Made by a program: the position numbers and the translations under genes
Source: Liolophura sinensis
Lineage: Eukaryota > Mollusca > Polyplacophora > Chitonida > Chitonidae
NCBI RefSeq assembly: GCF_032854445.1
Contig: NC_088296.1
Span: forward strand, 25,615,897 to 25,679,896
Direction: 5' to 3'
DNA: 64,000 nucleotides
Notes under the pieces: model-generated
What the model was told of the DNA's origin: nothing
What the model saw: only the letters and a program-made list of their open reading frames with translations
Databases searched by the model: none
Shown here: in pieces, positions 54,513-64,000 of the stretch
Numbering within the stretch: position 1 is the first letter of the stretch
Layout: each line of letters starts with the position of its first letter

Positions 54513-55727
54513 TATGTATGTGTGTATGTAGGTCTTTGTGACACTGACACTTTGCAGTGGGCCTGTGGTTAAGATGTGGCATGGATCACTGTCTTTAACC
54601 GGGAGGCTTTGTAAAGAAACAGGAAAAAAAACTGAGTGAAGTCAACAGCTTCAGTAAAAACGTAAATGTCACTACATAAGCCATGCATCAGATGATGAAG
54701 TAAGACAAGAAAAAGCACCTAATCTATTCTACTTCTACAATCTCTCAGATTTTCCTTACTTGGGCTTCATGCTGACCTGTCTGATGTATATCACATTGTA
54801 CCACACTGTATTTTCACGTATATGTACATATTATAGGTCTAGTCTAATTACACCTTAATATCTGACAAAAAAAAAAAAAGAAATATTTTTTTGGCATAAC
54901 ATTTGGGCCAGTGCAAGCGTCAGCCAGTGCATGTGATTATCTTCCTCTATATGTAGGCAATAGGGGTGTATGTGTTGTTGATGATTTGATACTTACATGT
55001 ACATATATGTATGTCAGTGGTATACTAACACACTGTCATGTACATGTTCCTCCAACTTACATGTACATATAACTGGGTCCTATTGCAACATGTATAATTA
55101 TAAAGATGTTGTTATTTTTTCTACCAGAAAGTAATAGGAGTAAATGAATTCCAGCTAACTGAGCAAGAAGCCTTGGTTCAGGGGTTACTCATGACAACAC
55201 CGGACTGCCATAGGGGTTAATGCACCAGTGACAAATTCTTCAGTATCGATGGGTACAGTGAATACATTAGATAAACACCACGCAACCACAGGAACAAAAA
55301 ACAAACAATTAAATTCATATCATACAAGTACGACAGTAAGTACCTAAGTAAATGCAAAATTGAACAAATATACCTGTATAAGAGCACATAGGTTACAAAT
55401 GTATATTGCCATATTGAAAACTCAAACTACATGTATGTGTACACGCATACAGGGCCCTTGATGTCTGCCTTCTATCAGGTCCATTACAGAAATACATGTT
55501 TACTTATGATGAAAGATTTATACTGGATACTGAAGTGTGGTTGGGTGCAGTGCATCAAACTGTAATGAAGGTTAAGCAAAACAGGTAAATATAACAGCAC
55601 AATATGTCATACCTGGTGCTTTATGCACTGATGTGGAGAGAAATGCTACAGGCAAATTACATACATCCAGGTAAGTGCATCAAAATTCAACTTCCAATTG
55701 GTAAACAAATTATGTGATGGTTCAGTG
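54513..55727. other. no recognisable gene
   Basis: Host DNA between two arrays, AT-rich, with no supported feature. Confidence 0.55.
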
Positions 55728-57070
55728 ACAAAACACTTCATCTGTATGTACAATGTGGCTCAGGTTCTCCACAAAACACTTCATCTGAATAAACAATGTG
55801 GTTCAGGTTCTCCACAAAACACTTCATCTGTGTGTACAATGTGGCCCAGGTTCTCCGCAAATACACTTCATCTGTGTGTACAATGGGGTTCAGGTTCTCC
55901 ACAAAACACTTCATCTGTATGTACAATGTGGCCCAGGTTCTCCACAAAACACTTCATCTGTGTGTACAATGTGGCCCAGGTTCTCCACAAAACACTTCAT
56001 CTGTATGTACAATGTGGCTCAGGTTCTCCACAAAATACTTCATCTGTATGTACAATGTGGCTCAGGTTCTCCACAAAACACTTCATCTGTCTGTACAATG
56101 TGGCTCAGGTTCTCCACAAAACACTTCATCTGTGTGTACAATGTGGCTCAGGTTCTCCAGAAAACACTCCATCTGTGTGTACAATGTGGCTCAGGTTCTC
56201 CACAAAACACTTCATCTGTCTGTACAATGTGGTTCAGGTTCTCCACAAAACACTTCATCTGTGTGTACAATGTGGCCCAGGTTCTCTGCAAATACACTTC
56301 ATCTGTGTGTACAATGGGGTTCAGGTTCTCCACAAAACACTTCATCTGTATGTACAATGTGGCCCAGGTTCTCCACAAAACACTCCATCTGTGTGTACAA
56401 TGTGGCCCAGGTTCTCCACAAAACACTTCATCTGTATGTACAATATAGCTCAGGTTCTCCACAAAATACTTCATCTGTATGTACAATGTGGCTCAGGTTC
56501 TCCACAAAACACTTCATCTGTATGTACAATGTGGCCCAGGTTCTCCACAAAACACTTCATCTGTGTGTACAATGTGGCCCAGGTTCTCCACAAAACACTT
56601 CATCTGTATGTACAATGTGGCCCAGGTTCTCCACAAAACACTTCATCTGTGTGTACAATGTGGCCCAAGTTCTCCACAAAACACTTCATCTGTATGTACA
56701 ATGTGGCTCAGGTTCTCCAGAAAACACTCCATCTGTGTGTACAATGTGGCTCAGGTTCTCCACAAAACACTTCATCTGTGTGTACAATGTGGCTCAGGTT
56801 CTCCACAAAACACTTCATCTGTCTGTACAATGTGGCTCAGGTTCTCCACAAAACACTTCATCTGTATGTACAATGTGGCTCAGGTTCTCCACAAAACACT
56901 TCATCTATGTGTACAATGTGGCTCAGGTTCTCGACAAAATACTTCATCTGTATAAACAATGTGGCCCAGGTTCTCCACAAAACACTTCATCAGTATGTAC
57001 AATGTAGCTCAGGTTCTCCACAAAACACTTTATCTGTATCAGTCTTAGGTGGCTCAGCTTCTCATCAAAA
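55728..57070. repeat. tandem array, 43-bp unit, about 31 copies
   Basis: CAAAACACTTCATCTGTATG, TACAATGTGGCTCAGGTTC and TCCA repeat every 43 bp. Three plus-strand frames of 216-463 codons exist because the unit lacks stops in those phases. The products are CVQCGSGSPQNTSSV-type periodic sequence with no domain. Confidence 0.95.
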
Positions 57071-58119
57071 TAGTATTATAAAGATCTGATCATAAATTAT
57101 GACTGTAACCTCAGCAAAAAAGAAATTCTCGAACCTTATATTTCTTACGTCACTAGCGCGAAATGCTGCATGACAAAGTAAATTCTGAGTAAGTTATTGT
57201 AAAACAAATTCAGCTAAAACAACAGAGAGGAGTATACAAAATTTATTGACTGAACTTTTAACTTAAGTCCAAGATCACTTTGTGATCCTGATGCCTGAAT
57301 TCTTAAGTAACCATGAAAAGTGTTTCTAATCCTGAGAGTTTACATGTACATGTGCTCTGGACAGACTAGTGTATAACCCAAGCAGTGGAGATTACTGACA
57401 ACTTCAGGTAGATGTATGTATTGTATACATGTAACATCAAGCACTGCAAGCCTGTTTCTATTTATAAACATGAGAACACATCTTTAATTCATCATCCTCA
57501 TCAGCTTTGTACATGTACACTGATACTACTGCATGTGCTATTAGGTTTTCTTTGACACTAATCATAAATGCTTACATACATGTATATACAGTAGATTATA
57601 CACTATATCTCTCTTCAGTATTGACTTTTATTCGTTTTGAAAGGCAATAGTAACAGATTTATGAATTTTACTTTTCATACTGTTGGTGGCATCTTCATGT
57701 ACATTATACCTTTGTGGCCATGCAGGTTTTCTCAAGGGGAAATGTACATGTAACGCTGGCTACATTTACACGTTTTCCACTGAATGCCTGTTGTACCAAT
57801 ACCTACAGCTGTACGTCTATCACTACACACTCATTAAATATGTACCACAGCTGTGTTTGCAGGCCTACATTTTGTACCGTGTTTATGGCTCTATAAAATG
57901 GTGTTAACGGCACTGGTGGACTGCTTATGACCACGTCTCTCAACTGAAATGATTCAATAGCTGCTGCATTCACAACAACAACATCCTATGCTCCTACAGA
58001 ATAAAATGTTCACAGGATAACGACAGACACGTGTAACAGATTGCTCGCCTGGATTTCAGAAGTATTAAGGAAAATATGCAAAGTTAGCTCCCTTTAAGAA
58101 AAAATGAAACTGAATTTTT
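57071..58119. other. no recognisable gene
   Basis: Host DNA. Frames 57683-57907 and 57714-57896 overlap in different phases and show nothing recognisable. Confidence 0.5.
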
Positions 58120-58290
58120 GCATGGTGTTTTATGTCGTACTCAAGAAAATTTCACTTAAACGACGACAGCCAACATTATTGTGGGCGGAAACCGGGCAGA
58201 GCCCTGGGGAAACCCACAAGCAACTGTATATTGCTGACAGACCTTGAGGTCACCACTACTGCGTTGGTGAGAGGCTACCACATGACTGCA
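58120..58290 (-). mobile_element. SINE fragment
   Basis: TGGTGTTTTATGTCGTACTC, AAACGACGACAGCCAACATT, GGAAACCGGGCAGAGCCC and TATTGCTGACAGACC, ending with a piece of the head, GCGTTGGTGAGAGGC. Confidence 0.78.
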
Positions 58291-58959
58291 GTTTCTGTAT
58301 ACATGGATACTTAGTGTAAATCAGCACAAAGGCAAACAGCACCAGCATCTAATCAAAAGGTCTACATATTCATCCAAAATGTAAACAATTATAGCAATCA
58401 CAGGGGGGTAGGTCAAAACAATGCTCACAGTCAAATATGGTCTGTTTGCGAAACTGCCCATCAATTACCTGTGACTCGTTACCTCATCATTTCACTCCAT
58501 AATTGATGGCCACCAGAGGTACAATGTAGTGGCCACAGACGTTTGATTCCTTGACCATCGCAGGAGGCCAGTGACGCCACGGAAATGACCAAATGACACA
58601 GGTAAGTATTATCCAACATATTTTGTTGGATAATAAATACAGGCCCTGCATGCATGCTCAGCTAAATGTTAGGTAGGATGCAAGCATGCAACTTCTTCTA
58701 TACGTAGGAGGCTGGTATATGGCACATATAGGGTTTGCCGACCGGATTCGTGCACCTGTGCTGAAATGTACCTTTCAAAGTACATGCACATATTCATATG
58801 TATACCAGGGTACCACAATGGGATAAACTGTATATCATGACCTACTGTACAGACCTACATGCATAGTGTAATGTAGCAGTAGGCCTACATAGTCATAATA
58901 GTAGATACGGTATATCAACTATACACAGTATTGTCACTGAGAACTGAATGGTGGCGTGG

Positions 58960-59640
58960 GCGTTGTCTACATCAGTATTTAAGTTACATGACACAAAACA
59001 AGCGTTTATTTTCGCTGGAGCAGATAACGATGCCCTATCGTCCTGTTAACCCGATTAGGGGACGACCACAAATCAGTGTAAGCACTGACACACACACTCC
59101 ATCACCACGGGCTCTCAGTGCCGGCATGTCCCACCTCCATTGATTTCTTTGACATTCGGCAGCTAGCTGAAATAACAGTACATCACGGCGCACGGCAGGA
59201 GAGAAACGCCACCAAAAACACGCCCCTGCATCGAGGAAACGAACGACATTTAACGTTCAACGGGAATCCACAAAACAGCCGTCAGTTTTCATACTTACGA
59301 ATTCCTGAAGCGTCGATTATGATTCAACTCGCCCTGTCCTGGCTTCCCAACTCAAACACCGAGGCGGGTTTGTTTTTCTGATAACTCCACCTTGATTCCA
59401 TTAACCTTGCGACGCAGCAAGTGTTATGTCATCCAAACTGCTCACAGTGAAAGTCCTGTTGTCCCCGTTGTTACTTGACAGGCGAATCCCGGTGAGATTT
59501 CCGGTTTTGCTATAGGGACGTCTTAGGATCAAGGTAAACGGGCTAGCAAGATTGTTGACGTCACAGTTATATGTGGCTTCACGTCTAACGCCACGTTTTA
59601 CTCACCAGCATCGGACATGTCTTCTGTAAGTTGTCACCAC
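58960..59640 (+). promoter_or_regulatory. possible CpG-richer promoter region
   Basis: Relative to the surrounding AT-rich DNA this stretch holds many CpG dinucleotides and a CRE-like TTGACGTCAC near 59558. It lies just upstream of the two exon candidates at 59.65-59.95 kb. No TATA box is apparent. Confidence 0.3.
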
Positions 59641-59645
59641 TTCTG

Positions 59646-59712
59646 GAGTTGGAGATTATCGCTTAGCTAAACAGCTAAAAGTTCCGGAATGCTTATCGGT
59701 GGACTTTAGAAA
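59646..59712 (+). CDS. candidate exon of an unidentified host gene
   Basis: An open frame contains GDYRLAKQLKVPECLSVDFR and ends at a strong donor (AGAAA|GTAAGTAT, 59712/59713) with two bases of a codon left. The frame is closed by TAA only about 15 bases left of this segment and has no ATG, so it must be entered by splicing or be part of a leader. The phase matches the next candidate exon. Confidence 0.3.
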
Positions 59713-59779
59713 GTAAGTATCTCAAGAGATGACGTTTTATTTCGGTAAGATCATCTAACAAAATCTGTCTTTTTCACAG

Positions 59780-59952
59780 GAATGAAGAGCTTGTTCCAAG
59801 CGCCACGCTTGCCAGTTTCTGCTCTGTGTTAGTTCTGTGCACTGTGCAGACTGCAGTTGATTTGTGTGGTGGGCAAAAGCAGCATTCAGACAGTATGTAT
59901 TTCGCGCAGCAGCAGCAGCAAGCTCATGTGGTCTCCAAACATTTCATCTTAA
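59780..59952 (+). CDS. candidate exon of an unidentified host gene
   Basis: Acceptor CTTTTTCACAG ends at 59779, and the donor TTAA|GTAAGTCA is at 59952/59953. Entered with one base, it completes the AA left by the previous exon. The frame reads NEELVPSATLASFCSVLVLC, CGGQKQHSDSMYFAQQQQQA and VVSKHFIL, including a five-Gln run. No domain is recognised. Good splice sites on both sides are the main support; a 5' untranslated exon would look similar. Confidence 0.35.
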
Positions 59953-61488
59953 GTAAGTCATGGCAGACACGTCTGTTAAAACATGCTGCACTCTACACCA
60001 GAATGCTACAATTGTGACAATTAAGCTGTTAAAATTCGGTACGCGCCGTTGATTATGTTGATTTGCAACACCCCCCCCCCCTCCCGGTGGCTATTTCAAC
60101 TGGTCTCTTTGTACTGGGCTGGCAAAGTATCATAGCCACAGCAGCAGTCAATGGTAAACCATACACTGTTCCACATCGTGTTTGATATGCCCTTTTTAAA
60201 AGATTTGTCTGCAGTCCAAAACAGGTGTCAGCTGTGGCCCTTACTCCTCAGCTTGCCCGCACACACAACATCTAAGGTATATTCCACTCAGTTATGGCAT
60301 ACCAACTCCGAAATCACCAGACAGTCACTGCTGAAGCAGCAGTCATTTTCTCTTCACCACAGCTATGGGTCTAGAAAAAGTTGTCGTTCCTGGATGGCGC
60401 ATGCACATTATTACAGAAAAGACAAGTTTAATGGCAGACTTGTTTTGAAATCAGTTTGCAGTTTCGTGAATATGTGGCTGGTTTGTCATTACCCAGTGAG
60501 AGCCTTATATAGTACAATGGTTCCATTTATATGTGGTAATAGAACAGTGCCATGCTAACGTACCACCCGACATGTCAGAGTATCTTGCATTTCAAAACAT
60601 TCATGTGTGTGGGAGCTGTATGGGGCTATGTTTATGTGGGACAGAACAGTATTAGGCTGTGTTTATGGCGATCTGAGTGTTCTTAATCCCTGACTGTCCA
60701 TTTCTGTGTCTGATTTATGTCAATTTTAATAGTGATATGTATTTCCTTGCACACATACTCTAGATTGAAACTTCGTCATGATCAAACAACAAGAAGAGGG
60801 ATATGACAGTTTCTCTTCCATCATGCCCATGTCTTGGGGTTTTTATTTTCTACTTGACCATCTGTCCTGCCATCCATATCCTTTTTGGCCCCAGAATCCC
60901 TGTGCAACGCTGATAAAGACCTTGTCTGGCTAAAACTTTTGTACACATACATACTTGGCACTTGCAGAATAAATGTACAGAAATTATGTTCACCAAAATT
61001 GTGTCCAGTATTCTTCATCCGAGAAGGCTTACAAGTATGGTCCTTGAAAACAAGCATTTGCAGGATGTGAGATCTGTGCCTGCCATGCATAGGATGACAG
61101 CCCTGCCTTTAAATTCACAGTGCAATTGTAATTACAACCCCTTGGCTAATACTGTAAGAACATCTGTCACAACTTGGTGCATGTTTAAAAAGCAATTAGA
61201 TATATTACAGTCTTGTAACTAGAACAGTAGACCTGATTAAAATTATTTTACAGACATGGAATTCATATTGTTTATGTGTTGATGTAGACAAATGGATTCC
61301 TGCCTTGGTTGATACATGCAGAGCGACATGTTAAAAACAGTCCTACGTAAGGGGGTGGCTCGTCATTATACTGTTACAACCACCATACATTTATGCACTT
61401 GTACGCAGAACTTGTATGCTGTACTTTTATGCCGTACAGAATGTGGAATGGTCCAAGTACACTGACTGTAGATGGAAGAATATTTGCA
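59953..61488. other. no recognisable gene
   Basis: Host DNA. A 135-codon frame at 60151-60558 has no family resemblance. A C-run lies at 60069-60081. Confidence 0.45.
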
Positions 61489-61507
61489 TACAGCATATTC
61501 ATTGCTG

Positions 61508-61617
61508 CTCAACCTACAGTCCGGTTTCCTCCCACCATATCGCTGGCCATCTCTGTATAAGGCAAATGTTCTTGAGTACGGCATAAAACACCAATCAAAT
61601 AAATAAATCAATTACAG
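61508..61617 (+). mobile_element. 5'-truncated SINE
   Basis: CCGGTTTCCTCCCACCATAT, then GTTCTTGAGTACGGCATAAA and a CAATCAAATAAATAAATC tail; only the core and tail remain. Confidence 0.8.
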
Positions 61618-62234
61618 TCAGAGCGCCCTTGGCTAAATGGTGAAGACCAGATGGCTGCCTGAATAAGCATGCACTCCACTTTAATACCTCTAGTGGTCAA
61701 ATCTACATCCCAGCTGTACTAGTGATGATTTAACTTTTTTACATCTACAAGTACATGTGTTGTACATTCATAAATTCACAATTTATTTTCATTCAGAATG
61801 AAAAATCGAAATGGATTTGCCTATTTCTGCCCCTGAACTCTCCAATTGCATGTAGTCCTGTGTATGTGTAGCCCAAAGACTCTGATCATAGAGGTTTTAA
61901 AAGGTTCATTTGTGTTGAAGTATTTCTTTGTGTATCTTGAAATTTGCACATTGCGTATATATACTCATTAGTGTGACCTTAATTAGCTAATTAGTACATT
62001 CTGAATTATTGAGCTTGAGGCTTAAAATACATCAGGTATATGTATGATCAACACATTTATGAATATTCACAGTCGATAAATGTACAGGCTGTAATAATTA
62101 TCCGTTCTACATGTATGTAATACTTAAATGTAAGTTTGTAACTGGCTGAAAGGCCAATGTAACCCTGTCACATCATATCACTTAGAGCTAGTATATTCAT
62201 AAATGAGAGATAATTTATGGATTTGTCATAACTC
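61618..62234. other. no recognisable gene
   Basis: AT-rich host DNA; nothing supported. Confidence 0.5.
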
Positions 62235-62239
62235 TAATA

Positions 62240-62416
62240 GTCCAGCTCATGCTGGCGTTCTCTCTAGCTGTGAGTGGGAAAGTCTGCCAGAAACCTGTGA
62301 ATGGTTGTGGGTTTCCCCCGGACTCTGCCTGGTTAATTCCTTCCACAATGCTGACCGCCATAATATATGTGAAATATTCTTGAGTACAGTGTAAAACTCC
62401 AATCAAATAAATAAAT
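62240..62416 (+). mobile_element. 5'-truncated SINE
   Basis: GTCCAGCTCATGCTGGCG (end of the tRNA-like head), GTGGGAAAGTCTGCCAG, GGTTTCCCCCGGACTCTGCC, GAAATATTCTTGAGTACAG and an AAATAAATAAATA tail. Confidence 0.82.
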
Positions 62417-62424
62417 ACATGGTG

Positions 62425-63106
62425 TAACTGATACATGGTAGTTATGGATGAGATGAGCACAGACTGTTTTGTAATAGCTGTAATAATACCTGGTAGTTAT
62501 GGATCAGTTGAGAGGTCAGCACAGTCTACTGTGTAATAGCTGTAATAATATTTGGTAGTTGTGGATCAGTTGAGAGGTCAATACAGTCTGCTGTGTAATA
62601 GCTCTAATTATACCTGGTAGTTGTGGATCATTTGAGAGGTCAGTAGTCTGCTGTGTAATAGCTGTGATAATACTTGGTAGATCTGGATCAGTTGAGAGGT
62701 CAGTACAGTCTACTGTGTAATAGCTGTAATAATACTTGGTAGTTGTGGATCAGTTGAGAGGTCAGTACAGTCTACTGTGTAATAGCTGTAATAATACTTG
62801 GTAGTTGTGGATCAGTTGAGAGGTCAGTACAGTCTACTGTGTAATAGCTGTAATAATACTTGGTAGTTGTGGATCAGTTGAGAGGTCAGTACAGTCTACT
62901 GTGTAATAGCTGTAATAATGCTCATAGATCTGGATCAGTTGAGAGGCCAGTACAGTCTGCTGTGTAATAGCTCTAATTATACCTGGAAGTTATGGATCAG
63001 TTGAGAGGTCAGCACGGTCTACTGTGTAATAGCTGTAATAATACTTGGTAGTTATGGATCAGTTGAGAGGTCAGTACAGTCTTCTGTGTAATAGCTGGTG
63101 CCTCTA
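62425..63106. repeat. tandem array, 62-bp unit, about 11 copies
   Basis: TAATACTTGGTAGTTGTGG, ATCAGTTGAGAGGTCAG and TCTACTGTGTAATAGCTG recur about every 62 bp, directly after the SINE tail. Confidence 0.93.
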
Positions 63107-64000
63107 AAAATGCACTTTTGGTAGGAAATTTTCAGTTAGGATACAGGGAAAATGCATCACAATCCACTTGAAATGGGTTTGTGAATCATAGGTGCAGCTG
63201 TTATTCCATGGCGCATGTTCATGGGTAGATTTGTGACAGCTTGTGCAGAGTGTGGTTGTCATTCAGATTGGATTTACTTTGATTTTTCAACTGCCTGTAC
63301 AACCAATATTTTAAAAACGTTCTGAGAGAACTGTCGGATGCAGAGAAATAATATGCATAGTTTTAGGAAGCTTGCATCTTCAGTAACACAAACAAAGCAT
63401 TTTAGCCTCATTTACATAATAATGGCATGGACAGATTTCACTGATTGAAAACTGATTGAGGTAGAGAAGATTTACAGTATTTACATTTCTGTATATATAT
63501 ATATATATACACACACATACATGTATATATTTATATATGGACTCAAAAAATTCAGTTAGGACTGAGTGTACATGCATGCAAGATCTGACAAGACCTGAAT
63601 TGATTACATGCTATCTCCTAAATCATCTGCATGGATTTCCCTGAACTGAATTGGTGACATGGAAATTTCTGATAAGATAAGGAGAGTTTGTGGAGTATTT
63701 GCTCTGTACATGGGTAAGGTATGTAAATGTGGCAGTGCATGTATGTGTTTAACACAAACTTATAACCGTTTTAACCGTCGCGTATGTGGCATTCTGCAGA
63801 AGTTACATAATAGATCGGTGCATTTCAGTAAGTTATTTTGGATGAACTACATGTAGCTGGTAATTCTTCGTGTGGAGTGCAACAGCACTCAAGCTGTGCA
63901 AAGAATCTGTGCATTTGAGAATTTAAGTCCACCTGTCCACCTGTAATGTCCACTTCTCTCAGAAAGAATGGTATAGTGGACGCAATGAAACAGTACATTG
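63107..64000. other. no recognisable gene
   Basis: Host DNA with a (TA)n/(CA)n microsatellite at 63491-63525. A short frame from ATG 63659 (MEISDKIRRVCGVFALYM) ends near a possible donor GGGTAAGG (63713), but there is no other support for an exon. Confidence 0.45.

Noticed and set aside
55698-57089. Frames of 403 and 463 codons in the 43-bp array
   Set aside because: Two long frames overlap in different phases over the same tandem repeat; the products are purely periodic.
60151-60558. 135-codon plus-strand frame
   Set aside because: No domain, signal or splice context; length is compatible with chance.

Overview
The window looks like an animal nuclear genome, most probably a mollusc or another lophotrochozoan. 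At least 15 copies or fragments of one tRNA-derived SINE lie on both strands. Their conserved 3' core, ending in a (CAAATAAATAAA)n tail, is of the type widespread in molluscs. Host coding content is sparse and intron-split, and minisatellites and satellites are extremely abundant, making up roughly 40-45% of the window by my estimate. The species cannot be named from this sequence.

Layout. 1-14 kb: a candidate small secreted Cys-rich peptide on the minus strand (49-327), then four unrelated tandem arrays (64, 49, 65 and about 27 bp units), SINE copies and otherwise empty AT-rich DNA. 14.1-14.9 kb: two phase-compatible ankyrin-repeat exons of a host gene on the plus strand. 15.3-25.2 kb: a Maverick/Polinton (adintovirus-like) element, probably inserted in or just after that ankyrin gene. 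25,216-25,415: an assembly gap of 200 N. 25.4-64 kb: host DNA dominated by tandem arrays, including a 12-kb satellite of 109-bp monomers (42.36-54.51 kb) and a 3.4-kb array of 68-bp units (27.95-31.34 kb), with SINE fragments between them. At 59.6-59.95 kb are two possible exons of an unidentified gene.

The Polinton is the main biological content. Its genes are all on the plus strand. In order they are: a PC4-like putative DNA-binding protein with a nuclear localisation signal, behind a duplicated CCAAT-box promoter; a DDE integrase with a C-terminal chromodomain; a single-pass membrane, Ser/Thr/Pro-rich protein; an FtsK/A32-type packaging ATPase; three small conserved Polinton proteins; a minor capsid (penton-type) protein; the double-jelly-roll major capsid protein; and an adenain-type maturation protease. 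Together they amount to integration, DNA packaging, capsid building and capsid maturation. No family-B DNA polymerase is visible; it may lie in the gap, be lost, or be truly absent. The integrase, minor capsid and protease genes each carry one reading-frame break, so this copy is either decaying or contains consensus errors.

Two late-gene junctions share the sequence TAATG (stop and start overlapping by one base) and a third has an 8-base spacer. This suggests a polycistronic mRNA translated by termination-reinitiation, which is unusual for an animal-borne DNA element.
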